NCBI GenBank assembly: GCA_019022495.1
Contig: JAFEKR010000001.1
Location: forward strand, 3,224,001-3,288,000
Reading direction: 5' to 3'
DNA: 64,000 nucleotides
DNA from: Epichloe hybrida
Lineage: Eukaryota; Ascomycota; Sordariomycetes; Hypocreales; Clavicipitaceae
The position numbers and the translations under genes were made by a program. Positions 20,617 through 30,637 of the stretch are shown here, in pieces. The first letter of the stretch is position 1. Every line of letters begins with the position of its first letter. Under the pieces are notes generated by a model that saw only the letters and a program-made list of their open reading frames with translations, was not told the origin of the DNA and did no database searches.

Positions 20617-21403
20617 TTAAAGTAGTGGGATACAGGTCGGGAAACGCACTGCCACTTGGTGCAATCCTTCTTCATCGCCTTCAGTGTCTTGGAACAGTGT
20701 TTCACACTCCATGAGCCCATTTCTCTCCGTGGTGTAGCCGTCGAGGGCTGTCTCGCTCTTGACAGCTCTGTGCAACTTTCTCCAAGCAAAAATACAACGA
20801 TTCCGGAGATACGACTTGCGGACAAAGAGCGAAGAGTGACGACCTTGCATCACGTTTGCCAATGATATGGGTCCAACTGCTCCAGCCTCGGTCCAAAACT
20901 GCCCCTTCTCCAACTCCAGAAATTCCCTAGTGAGGTCAAAATCGTGGCATTCTTGAGGAAGCCAAGCGATCGAAACGGGATCAAACATGCACCCCCTGAA
21001 CCTCGCCGTGACAGAATCACTGCCGCAGGCACCAGAGGAACTTGCAGTGTTTGGTGACAGCGATCCGATAGAGACGCGATACAGATCGTACGCTGCAGAG
21101 AGGGCCAAAATGAAAAGCAACAAGGTCATAACCTGCAAGAGTTTTCGAGAAACGCCCGATGGAGCACGTCGATCTGGAGCGTCTGCTTGACGGTCCAACT
21201 CGCCATGTTTGTCAAGCAACGGAAACGTCTTCTCCTCCTGCGCCAAGAGGCCAGCATTGCCAACGTCTACACTGGATCTTGAACTTCCTAGCCCCGACGG
21301 CTCCTCAAGACGGACTATGTGATGAAAAAGATTAGAGGACGGATAGGGAAAGAAGAGAAATGCAATACGGTTGATACTAACCATAGCTAGTTCTGGAATT
21401 CAT
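20617..21403 (-). CDS. UstYa-related membrane protein (RGCxFD family) with degenerate HxxHC sites
   Basis: Exon 1 is 21403-21382 (MNSRTSY plus one base) and exon 2 is 21314-20617. The 67-bp intron has a CTAAT branch. The product is 239 residues. There is a single membrane helix (LLQVMTLLLFILALSAAY). The lumenal part carries the family signature CGSDSVTARFRGCMFDPVSI, then W-P-ECHDFDLTREFLELEKGQFW, read here only to ECHDFDLTREF, and CIFAWRKLHRAV. Relatives of this type have YHxxHC before the W-K-LHRA block and HxxHC after it. Here those positions read SYLRNRC and ERNGLMEC, so the histidines of both motifs are gone while the cysteines stay. The frame is otherwise intact. It may be a non-catalytic partner or a decaying gene. 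The family assignment comes from motif memory, not a search. Confidence 0.75.
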
Positions 21404-21801
21404 AGCCAGCGGCAGACAAACGCAATTGAAAAAGGAAGTAGATACAAAATGAAACAAGCCCAAAGCTCTCGAATGTGGGCAACCTTTATCACATAAATGT
21501 CATGGAGTTCTATTGTGTAAGTAGATAATAACAGTGGCCATGAGATATTGGGCCAAGGCACACCCCAAATGGATTTTATTGATAATTTCATGACAAAAGA
21601 AATGCATTTATATGCATAAATCACTTGGAATATTCACAAAGCGAGGTACTCGCCGAACCAGAGAGGTTCCAACAAGGGTTTATCAAGAATTACATCTTCA
21701 AGGATTGCTTGGCTCATCTCTTGTCTCGTCAAAACAAGATCCAAATTGAAGAATGCTGCCAACCTCCAAGAAGTTTTCCGTCAGACGGCGATAATCGCAA
21801 C
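21404..21801. promoter_or_regulatory. Divergent promoter for the two RGCxFD-family genes
   Basis: About 400 bp between the start of the minus-strand gene and the first ATG of the broken plus-strand copy. The second half (from 21625) is open in frame with the downstream copy but has no ATG, so an upstream non-recognised exon is possible. Confidence 0.4.
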
Positions 21802-22409
21802 ATGTTTTCAAGCATCAAATCAGATTCCGGCCTAGTTGCTGCAATAGCATTCCTCTTCATCGTGACCGTGTCACTCGAGGCTATAGCACACACTGGTCTT
21901 CTCTCATGGCCCTCTGATGATCTGGAATACACAGAGTCGCAAACCACGGCAAACAACGCTTCACGACTTGACTGCGGCTCAACACCCGACGAGGCACGAA
22001 GTCTGGGGTGCTTCTTCGACCAGCTCAGCTTTGCATGGCAAGTTCCAGAATGCTACGACGAAGAAACCATGACAGAATTTCTAGCCGCGAGCGAATGGCA
22101 GTACTTTGACGACGAGGCCGGCACGACGAGGCCGGCACGACGAGGGTATCGAGCCAAGTAGTTGCTCGAGGCGAGCGATCCGTTCACGTCACGTCCCAAT
22201 TTCACGCCACACACTGTTTATTTCTGCGCCGGCAAATGGTCAGGGTGTTTGAGAACGGACGGCCCATAGACAGTCATCTCTGGGCGTACAAGCACACGGT
22301 GCATTGTGGTCAAGTCTTGACCAACGCCACCTGGATGGGTGGATATTTGCACACGAGGGCTCCCATCATTTATCCCGAGTGCAGGACATTGAAGGACTGG
22401 AATTCCTGA
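21802..22409 (+). pseudogene. UstYa-related (RGCxFD family) gene broken by a 14-bp duplication
   Basis: The frame from ATG 21802 has a membrane helix (GLVAAIAFLFIVTVSLEAIA) and the signature CGSTPDEARSLGCFFDQLSF, W-VPECYDEETMTEF, then ends at a stop at 22159-22161. Immediately before this, the 14-mer GAGGCCGGCACGAC occurs twice in tandem, which shifts the frame. The following frame, to a stop at 22407-22409, still carries both HxxHC motifs (FHATHC and KHTVHC) and YPECRTLKDW. The two halves therefore belong to one ancestral gene and the lesion looks recent. There is no splice site that would remove exactly one copy. A real 14-bp allele, an assembly error, or strain polymorphism are all possible. 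Unlike its neighbour on the minus strand, this copy keeps its putative metal ligands. Confidence 0.8.
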
Positions 22410-23255
22410 TTTGCAAAGGGTTGGCGTTGGAAAAGAGGCACACCCAGTTTCTCATTAACGTCAACGCGAATCGTATGCTCGGGGCGTGAGGTTGTCAGGA
22501 TGTGTAGATATCAAGAGGTAGTAGTAGCGTGGCTATGTACTTAACCGATTATATGACATGTTGCTTTCGGCCGAGTCCCAATCGTGATTATTACCGCGAG
22601 TTGCGAACCTCATCTTTGAGCTAGCCGGCCGCGATAACTCCTTTTACCTGCCTGCATGGCTCGTACGAGCCCACACGGCCAACAAGATCATGACACACAT
22701 GGAGTTGGGTGTTGGACCAAATGCTGCCGTCCCGCGTCGCCTTTTCCAACTCTCGATTTAACTGGCCAAAGATTTGGGTTCTCCCACCCGCACCGTGACA
22801 CCAAGATGCGGTTCAAGGGCCTCGTCTTCATTGCCCTCCAGTACTTCTTGTGCGAGACGCGGAAATCCGTTGATCACGACATGGTTCAAGTTACTCAAAT
22901 ATCAAACATGTACGAAAAACGTCCGAGACAAGAGTGGAGACGATGGCTCGGCCGTTCATGAATGCAACTTGCCGGGCCGGCATTGACTACGTGGCAAGAA
23001 CCCCCGAGAGTCATCATGCTTCTTGACGCGGCTTCATTGCGACATCGGGATTGATTCCCCGGTGTGCTTGACGCAGGTGATGAAAATGGTTCATCCGTGT
23101 CGCCATGATCTGACGCTTGTGGCAAATGTGCCGTCGAATAGCCAGGGACTGGCCATTCCCTCGCAGCTCCAGCGTCAGCTCCTCAGACCCCCCAGCCCAA
23201 GGTCTTTTAGAATCACTGAAGATGAGAAGAAGGGGTGCAACTACCCAGCTTCATC
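22410..23255. other. Intergenic upstream of UstYa 3
   Basis: About 850 bp. An open frame at 22806-22961 begins MRFKGLVFIALQYF, but it has no repeat, homology or splice support. No gene is called. It presumably includes the promoter of the third UstYa gene. Confidence 0.4.
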
Positions 23256-24206
23256 ATGGACGGGTGCGATAGCCAGAGCAGTGAAACGGCCATGAGTGCG
23301 AGCCTTGGTTCCGAGTCCGTCTCCCAGCAAGAGAAAGATGGTCTTTTGGGTCAGGAATCCATGAATCGACATGATGGATTAGCAAGGGCCCGACGGGGAT
23401 GGGAATGCCCCTACGCTGTTTTCCTCTCAATTTTGACCATTTCGCATGTTATTCTCATTGCGTTGTTAGTCCAACTTGTTCAAAGTCGACATGCGACGCA
23501 TCGTCAACAAGGGCTGCCCATTTCACTCGGGGGATTTCCTCTGAACGAGCCTTCTCCAAGCTGGCTTCCTCCAGAGACGTGGCGAACTGAGATATTCCAC
23601 CGCAAGCCCATCTATGGCCTCGAACCAAACGATGCAGCGCGAGAGGCGTGGCGCGCTTTAATTCCCAGTAGGTAACTCAAGGATCGAAACTTCTGCTTTA
23701 CTTTCGTTGGTACCCAGCTATTCACATTCTCTCAACACAGAGGGCAAAGGATTCGTAATGGTGAAGAACGAAACCTGGCTTCCCAACCTTCCGGGCCTCA
23801 GCCATCCCAACATGAAAGCAGAGCAGCAACAACAAGCCTGCGTTGCCGTCTTCCACCAGTTACACTGTCTGGTTTGTACTCGGACAACTTCTTGATGCTC
23901 TCTCTGCTACTTCTTCTGTGCTAATATACGTGTCTGCATACTTAGTACATGACATACACGGCTTATTGGGAGGCGCGAGCCGGAAAGATTGACGAGACAC
24001 CGCCCGAGCATCTGGTACACTGCTGGGACTACCTACGGCAGAGCATCATGTGCGCCGGCGATACTACGTTGGAATGGGTTTCTGAATATAGCCATCCCCC
24101 CAACGCGACAAATGGCTGGGGCTTCCAGCACACTTGTAAGAACTTTGATGCGATATACGATTGGACAGAGCAACATCGGTCGAAAGAGGATGTGGGAATT
24201 GCCTAG
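23256..24206 (+). CDS. UstYa-family (DUF3328) oxidase, paralogue 3
   Basis: Three exons: 23256-23667, 23741-23871 and 23946-24206. They encode 267 residues in phase. The N-terminus is cytosolic, followed by a membrane helix (YAVFLSILTISHVILIALLV, about residues 50-69). Then come NDAAREAWRALIPKGKGFV, motif 1 FHQLHC (His at 176) and motif 2 HLVHC (203-207). The latter is followed by WDYLRQSIMCAGDTTLEW and the C-terminal GWGFQHTCKNFDAIYDW. It is a textbook DUF3328 protein and, with paralogue 2, belongs to the DTTLEW/DMSLEW type. Paralogue 1 is of the DVSLLTFDW type, so two subtypes are present. Intron 2 directly follows the first HxxHC motif. It sits at the right edge of the putative RiPP cluster. 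Confidence 0.93.
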
Positions 24207-24866
24207 TTGAATTCTTACGTCGGTACAGCTCCGGTGAGCATTTTACCAACTCTTACTGACGCACCAAGTGTTTCCACATCTCTACCATGGTCCAAGACAG
24301 GAAGATAGGAGAAAGAATATAAATATTATAAAAGGATGAGGAGAAGAACAAAGGACGTCAAGGCCGTAAGCTCAGTGAGGGCCAGCTACCTACCTAAGAT
24401 GGATTCAAGAAGAACAAGGATATACACGATACAGGAAAGGCCCAACTCGGTCCACCACAGACCTCGTTAAAGAAAAAATGACCACGAGGGGCCACGGAAA
24501 ATATAACATGACTCAATTCCACTTCTCCTCTTTCCATCCCCTTCATTGCCATTAATACAGATACTCTGATGCTAGTGTTCTTTGGACTCGTTAACCAGAT
24601 ATCCTGTTCTGATTTGTTTCTGTTGTAGGAGGATTGTCAAGGCCCCCCTCCCCCCGATGTTTCAAGTTTGTTACTGGAAGCGAAGGTGTAAATTTAAATA
24701 ATGTGTACGCGAGCATTGGAGCGAGTGTTTCCGCAATGATGAAATGATTCAGCGCCGGTTGTGGTAAATGCCATCGATTATAGACTGTGAATGGGAGGAA
24801 ACTGAAGAACGATTTTGGCATTCCCGTTGTCATTGTCATTTCGAATCGTGGGGCACTTGTGATGGG
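24207..24866. other. Intergenic, cluster right boundary
   Basis: Convergent 3' regions of UstYa 3 and the ceramide synthase gene. Nothing further recognised. It marks the return to a conserved housekeeping gene. Confidence 0.5.
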
Positions 24867-26294
24867 TCACTGGGATGTCCCCTTGACAGGCTTGCCATTG
24901 ACCTCCAGGGCAGGAACGGGCTTCTTCTTCTCGTTGAGGGCATCCGACTCTTCACCGTCGTCTTCACCGTCGGAGCGCTCGTCGTCGGCCGTGCTGTCGC
25001 GGATGAAGCGGTATGCGATGCGGACAATGTAGAATAGCCAGAAGAGGTTCAGGGCCTGCAGGGAAGCGAGCAGGGCGGTGGAGATGTACTGGGAGAGCCA
25101 GCACTTGTACTGCTGGGTTTCCCAGTTGAGCTCAAAGGGGCCGACGGTGCGGAACTCTGTGAAGATGGACCATATGATTTTGAGGTTGATGAAGTGGCGC
25201 ATGTAGATCCACACGCAGACGAAGAGGAAGAAGTAGGGACCGACGAAGGGGTGGTCGAGGTAGTTGAGGACTTTGGAGGTGGCGAGGAAGAAGTCGCTTA
25301 TGTCGTGGGTGGTGTAGACGGCGATGCCCATGTAGGTGAAGTGAAAGCGGTAGCTGAGGCCGATGAGAGCCAGGCTGACAATGTGATGGCCCACGAGCTC
25401 CTTGAAATCCTTGCGGGCCTTTTCCAGGCCAAGGACGAGCACGATGGCCTGCTGCGCCCAGTAGGCGGCCTGGAAGAGATAGTAGAACTTGACGGGGGCC
25501 TCGTGCGTGCGATGGGGGAAATTCTCGTACATGCCGCGCGTGTTGAAGTACCACACCGGCGTCTTGGACATGACGTACATGCCCGCTGGGCCCAGAAAGA
25601 AGAAGTAGACTGCCGTGTAGGCCTGCTCCATAAACCGAGCCTGCTTGCTGCGTTTGAGGCCAGCCCTCTTGGCCCAGGGCCTCAGCACCTCTTGCATGAT
25701 GAACTCGCGCGTGAAGGAGAGGACGATGGTGTAGAAGGCCACAAAGGCCATGTCCCAGGGTCCCTTGCCATATTGGACGGGCTTATCGGGATTCTCGATG
25801 GGGAGACGGTACGAGAGGAAGATGAATTTGTGGAGGGGGTTCGCTTCCGTCGGATTGAGGGCGTAGCCGGACAGGCAGACGGCGAGGATGGCCAGCGGAA
25901 GCACCCATGTGTGTTTGACGCAGGTTTGACGCACGCGCGATGCGAGGCCTCTTGCGCGGCGGCGTTTTGACAGTCTCTTGGAGGAAGAGGACGACGACGA
26001 GCTTGTCGCTCCAGCCGCCGATGCCGACGACGAGGCAGAGCCGTTGGCACCGTCGCTGCCGCTGCCGCTGCCGCTGCCGCTGTGGTTTTGATGATGATCA
26101 TGATGATCATGATGATGATGCGCGAGCGACAACTTGCTCGATGCCAGTGCCGGCGCTCCCGTGTCACCGGCGCGAATGTCGCCTCCTAAGCCGCTGGACT
26201 TCCTTCGTCGTCGCGCCCCTTCGGCCTCGAGACTGTGCAATTGCTCGGCGGGGCTGCTGAGCAGCGGGAAGGGTTCCGACATTTTGTTGGACAA
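24867..26294 (-). CDS. lag1: Ceramide synthase (sphingosine N-acyltransferase, Lag1/Lac1 type)
   Basis: Single exon, 475 residues. The N-terminal 120 residues are low complexity (basic RRRRK, His-Asp run AHHHHDHHDHHQNH, Ser-Gly and poly-Ser). The rest is a multi-pass TLC domain (about 160-430). The Lag motif is clear around residues 297-345: KELVGHHIVSLALIGLSYRF, then YTTHDISDFFLATSKVLNYL. The adjacent histidines and DxxD acids are the known catalytic elements. The C-terminus is acidic and cytosolic (DDERSDGEDDGEESD). It acylates sphinganine or phytosphingosine with fatty acyl-CoA in the ER membrane. Filamentous fungi usually have two or three such enzymes. A second methionine (MSEPFP) lies four codons downstream and is an equally plausible start. 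Confidence 0.95.
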   Translation of the reverse strand: MSNKMSEPFPLLSSPAEQLHSLEAEGARRRRKSSGLGGDIRAGDTGAPALASSKLSLAHHHHDHHDHHQNHSGSGSGSGSDGANGSASSSASAAGATSSSSSSSSKRLSKRRRARGLASRVRQTCVKHTWVLPLAILAVCLSGYALNPTEANPLHKFIFLSYRLPIENPDKPVQYGKGPWDMAFVAFYTIVLSFTREFIMQEVLRPWAKRAGLKRSKQARFMEQAYTAVYFFFLGPAGMYVMSKTPVWYFNTRGMYENFPHRTHEAPVKFYYLFQAAYWAQQAIVLVLGLEKARKDFKELVGHHIVSLALIGLSYRFHFTYMGIAVYTTHDISDFFLATSKVLNYLDHPFVGPYFFLFVCVWIYMRHFINLKIIWSIFTEFRTVGPFELNWETQQYKCWLSQYISTALLASLQALNLFWLFYIVRIAYRFIRDSTADDERSDGEDDGEESDALNEKKKPVPALEVNGKPVKGTSQ

Positions 26295-27420
26295 GGAGGA
26301 CCGAAGCTCGTCTGCTTCGTGGAATCTGTCTGCAAGGTTGGATGAGCTGGATTGGGGAGGGGGTGGTTAGTTGGTGGGAGGGGAAAACAAATCGTCAATG
26401 TTTGGGGTTTTTTTTTTTTTTTTTTTTTTTTTTTTCCCACCCCTGGCGTCGCGGTAGGGGACCGGGCGGGAAAGATTAGATTTGCGCGCCGCGCCGAGGC
26501 TTCCGCAATGATTCGAATTTTTCTCTCGACTCTGGCGTTTCTCCTTCGGGATCCAAAATTTGGTTGGCTGGGCCGGAGAGGACACCGGAGATTGGGAAAC
26601 GGGGAACCCCCGCCCTTTTTTTTAATTAATCGTGCAAGATCGTCGGTGCACGAGACGAGCCGTCGGCTGGATAGGGGATGGAGTTGAAGCAGAAGATAAT
26701 CGTGTCGCAACAAGTTTAATTTCTGAAGGCGTGGGCAAATTCGGGGTCATGTGCAGTGACGAACGTAAGAGACTCAGAGGTGGTGGAGATGGATGAGGAT
26801 GAAGATGGAATGGAGATGGAATCAAGGACAGGCAATTAAGGCGTGGCGCGGCAGCTTCCATCTAGACGACGTCACCATCCGTTGCGCATTCACAAGTATT
26901 TCCAAGACAAAACAGCAAAACACGCAGCACTCTCGGCAACTTCTACAAGTACGAGTCGCGTGGCCGAAGCGTTGCCGAAGGCCATGGGCCAAGCGGCCCA
27001 AGCCACACAAGACGCGAGCATTCAATAAGTCTGCAATTATGTATTACTTTGGCAAGCTATCTTGCCTAAGAACTAGCTTCGTTCACCAATAGCTTTGACG
27101 TCATTGTTAATCTCAGGGTCTTGTGTCTACTGCGGGAACACGTAGGCACGTGTCGACGGATTTTTGCGTGCGCAGCAGCAACTGAGCCCCAATCAGAGAA
27201 ATTTCTTCAATATGTGTTCTTCTGTATAAATTTCCCGGGGTTCTTGTATTAAACACCACACATACCACGCGTTCTATCGCAGAGGTTAATTGTCCTGTGT
27301 GGTTGCAATAGCGATCTGGAGAGAGATAAAGACCATGCAGCCACAAGCGGAACATCGTTTGATATTGATGCATCGCAATAGCTTAAATTCGGGTAGTGAA
27401 TGCCCTGGAGATGGCCTAAC
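26295..27420. other. Intergenic, ceramide synthase upstream region
   Basis: The promoter of the ceramide synthase gene (minus strand) and the 3' region of the next gene. It contains a T28 homopolymer at 26408-26435 about 115 bp upstream of the start, hence an A28 tract on the coding strand. No supported gene is seen. Confidence 0.5.
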
Positions 27421-28554
27421 TTAGACGGAGACGGTTTGCCTTTCAATTCCTGCTTGGCCTGGCGCAGGGTCGCAGCTTGAGCCGTGCTTCCGCTTCACGC
27501 TGGATGACTCGTCGACCGAAACAGGTGTTGATGCCTTGTCCGTCAACACATTCATAAGTCGCCTTCGAAAGGTCGTATACGGCTGAAAGGGGATCTTTTT
27601 CTGTCGGATAACAAGCCAGTCTGTCCGCTCTCTGTTATTGCCTGGCATTGCAAAAGTCTTGAGAACGATGGCTGGGATATCGGCTTCGAAGATGTATATG
27701 AACTCTGCGCCTGGGCCGTTCGTAAAAATAAGGCGTGACTGAAACCATTAGACACATCTTCCTACACGATTTGCCACGGATGCAGTAGACGCACTTTATA
27801 AATAGGAAAGTCGCGAAGTTTTGGCTTTCGCTTGCCGGTCTTTGACCTCCTCCGTTCTTTGATTCCCTTGCGATGTTGGGCCAGAGAGAGTAATATGCAA
27901 TATATATACTCATTCGACGACCAGTCGTCCATATTTGTCCTATGCAGACAACTGGTCTGCCCGGCACGTTGCGGGGAATTCGAATTGCGTATGTTTTGGA
28001 GGCGCGTAGAGTCGCCATAGCCGATTTGGACCGGTGTCTGGGGGTGGGAGCTATGCTTGCTTGAAAATGGGACAATGTATGGTTCGTGGAAACAGCGACC
28101 GGCAAAGAAGAGTTTGGTCAAGTGGCTGGACATTGAACGCCTTAGCAGTCTGTGGTCTTGATTGGGACTTGTTGGTTTCTCTTTACCTGTCCCTCTTGAA
28201 TTCATCTCTAAGCAGGTTTCCAACCAGGTCCTCCTTTCGCCTTAATCCCGAAGTCGTTGCCAGTTCTTGGACAGTTTTGGACATGTCATCTTGGTCGCAC
28301 TGCTGGCTTGAGTCAAAAGCAGAAGCTGCGCAAGTTTCCACATCGGCGAATCGACAACCCGCTATTTCTAGGTCGGCAGATGTCCAGGAAAAAGGATTGC
28401 GCAATCTCTCATGATGACGAACTATGAGGTCGGTTATTGGTGCCAGCTCTTTGGAGCAGGCCTTCTGGCCCAGGTGTGACCCGGTAGTCATCACTTTGCA
28501 AAGTTCTGGTTTGAATGATGCAACACGAGAGTGGCGCGGGTGAGTTTGGGGCAT
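27421..28554 (-). CDS. Unrecognised three-exon gene
   Basis: Exons 28554-28187, 28140-27795 and 27738-27421 join in phase to 343 residues. The second intron (27794-27739) is convincing, with GTGCGT donor, TCTAAT branch and TTTCAG acceptor; the first is weaker. The last exon has an ordered domain-like stretch: FTNGPGAEFIYIFEADIPA, IVLKTFAMPG and IPFQPYTTFRRRLMNVL. A basic Lys/Arg-rich tract (KGIKERRRSKTGKRKPK) precedes it. There is no signal peptide or membrane helix. I do not recognise the family and propose no function. The start lies only about 47 bp inside the MITE that was later split by the transposon nest, so the promoter has been displaced by 20 kb of transposon. Decay of the gene is possible. 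Confidence 0.5.
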
Positions 28555-28600
28555 CCTAGAAAAACCGGAACGGGAGAATGATTCTGCTGTGGCAAGACAA

Positions 28601-28684
28601 CGCGTAAACATGCAGTAGTGATTTTTTAATTGTGTAGTAGTAGCTAGACCTAAAACGGAAGAGATTATTTTTAGAATACATAAT
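28601..28684 (+). mobile_element. MITE, left arm (split by copia insertion)
   Basis: The sequence starting CGCGTAAACATGCAGTAGTG and running to CCTAAAACGGAAGAG at about 28662 is the inverted complement of 49146-49200. A related copy lies at 53022-53140. The arms are about 62 bp. The element's centre is interrupted at 28684/49089 by the outer copia element with a 5-bp duplication. Confidence 0.7.
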
Positions 28685-28936
28685 TGTTGGACCGCGAAGC
28701 TAGGGTTCAATGTGACTACCTCTATTGAGTTGTCCGACCCTATAAGAGAGTGCAGACTATAGCTTAAATACCTAAGTACCTTTACTATAGGTAAGGTACT
28801 AATATAGTGCTAAAATATACTATATAGTTATAAAGATTATAGAAAATAACTAGCTAGGGGTAGACTCTTATCTTAGCTAGTTAAGTAATAAGACTATTAT
28901 ATAGTAGGGATTAATTATACCCTTATAGGTATAATA
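28685..28936 (-). repeat. LTR of outer copia element (left, 3' in coding sense)
   Basis: Aligns base for base in length (252 bp) with 48837-49088. Differences are dominated by G-to-A and C-to-T transitions, for example GGTATAATA against GGTGCAACA at the end. Confidence 0.88.
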
Positions 28937-30360
28937 TACCCCCCTAGGGGACCTTATTTAAGGTTCCTTGTAATAAATCTAAATTAATTAAATTAGTTAA
29001 ATTAATCTTATAATATCTAAATTAATTCTATAGTATAAAAAAGTAGTTAATTAGTTATAATCCTATTTAATTTAAGGTTATTATATAATACTTATTCTTT
29101 AGGTTCTTTACTAAGTATACTAGAGGGTAGTTATATAAGCCTTAATACCTTATAAAAGCTTATAAAAGTATTTCTTATAAGAGGCTTTATAAGGCTATTT
29201 ATAATTATCTCTTTAGTAGTAATCTAGGTAATATTAAAGGTTCCTTTTATAATCTCTTAATAAAGCTAGTAGTAATAAATATTTATATACTAAAGCTTTA
29301 TAATAAGCTTAATAAATTTTTCCTTAAGAAGGTAAATTATTTATATATTATTATATTTAATTTTAAGTGTGTTATCTTCTAGGTATAGCCTAACCTTTTA
29401 ATATAATTATCTAAAAGCTATAAGCTCTTTACTATAATAAGAAAGCACTAAGAGCTTTACTTTAGTTAATAAAGTTATTATAGTAGCTTACTTACTTACC
29501 TTAAAGAGTATAGGTTCTCTAAAAAGCTTTATAATATAGCCTTATAAGCTTTTTTATATTATAGTATTATTAGTAAAGGAGGCATTACTATATACCTCTA
29601 ATTTAGAGTTATTACTACTATACTTAATTACTAGGTTTACTTATATATACTTATACTTAAGGGCTTTTTTAGCTACTTCTATATACTATAGCCCTAGGTT
29701 TTATAAGAATTATAAGAGTTATAAGGCTATAAAAGTAATATTAGGTCTTAAGACTATTATTAGATATAGTAAGGTTTTAATTAAAGATTAATACCTCTTA
29801 AGATCTTAAGTACTAACCTCTCCTTTAAAAGATTCTAGTAGTATAGTAGTTATTAAGGCTATAGGCCTTTATTAAGGGATTTTTATATTAAATTTAGTAG
29901 TAGCTTTATTCTAATAGGACTTCTAATTAAGCTATACCTTCCTATTAGTATAATCTCTAATAATTTTAATACCTAGGAACTATTATAGCTCTCTAAGGTC
30001 CTTTATGTTATACTTTATAAAGAGTCTTACCTTAAATTTATTATATAAATATAATTTCCCTTTAGTAAAGAGGGTAATAAGGTTATTTACATAGAAGAAG
30101 ATAATTAACCTATCCTTAATAAACATATAAATATCTTTAAAGATTTATATAAAGCCTTTACTAATTAGCTAGCTAATTAGCTTCTTTATTTATAGAAGAG
30201 GCGCTCTTTATAGCCTATAGACTACTCTAAGAAGCTTTAGATAGGCTTGTTTATCTTTATAGCCTAGAGGTATCTTATAGTAAACCTCTTTATTAAGGTC
30301 TAAATTTAGGAATGCTATAATAAAGTTATACTAGTGTGCTTTAAGATTAAAGTAATATAT

Positions 30361-30637
30361 TGATTTTTAATTTTTTTTGGGGTCATTGGCTGTGGCCAAT
30401 GCATCTAATTTTCAAGGAACTAAAGAAATTACTAGCAATACCTAGCTAGTGCCACATGTAACAACCAAATTTAATAATCACTATAGTGTTAGGTAAAACA
30501 TTAAGAAATAAGCTTTAAGCCACAAATTTAGGGGCTGAAAAGTTAATATAAAGTTTGTGACAAACTTTATGGCTGCGATTGCGCAAGATATAGTCATAAT
30601 TCGCGACCGCAGTCAAACTCAAATCCATTCGAGTTTT
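30361..30637 (-). mobile_element. SINE-like insertion with 15-bp target duplication
   Basis: A 277-bp segment of normal base composition sits inside the AT-rich outer copia element. It is flanked by a perfect 15-bp direct repeat ATTAAAGTAATATAT (30346-30360 and 30638-30652). The plus strand starts TGATTTTTAATTTTTTTTGG, so on the minus strand the insert ends in an A-rich tail. Long duplication plus A tail is the signature of target-primed reverse transcription (SINE or truncated LINE). It shows no RIP, so it is younger than the RIP of its host. No tRNA A/B boxes were clearly identified. Confidence 0.7.

Noticed and set aside
22806..22961. Small frame starting MRFKGLVFIALQYF as a second secreted peptide
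   Set aside because: No repeat, weak signal peptide (charged residues follow quickly), no splice support and overlapping frames on both strands.
25194..25970. 258-codon plus-strand frame opposite ceramide synthase
   Set aside because: Antisense shadow of a GC-rich, well-conserved coding exon.
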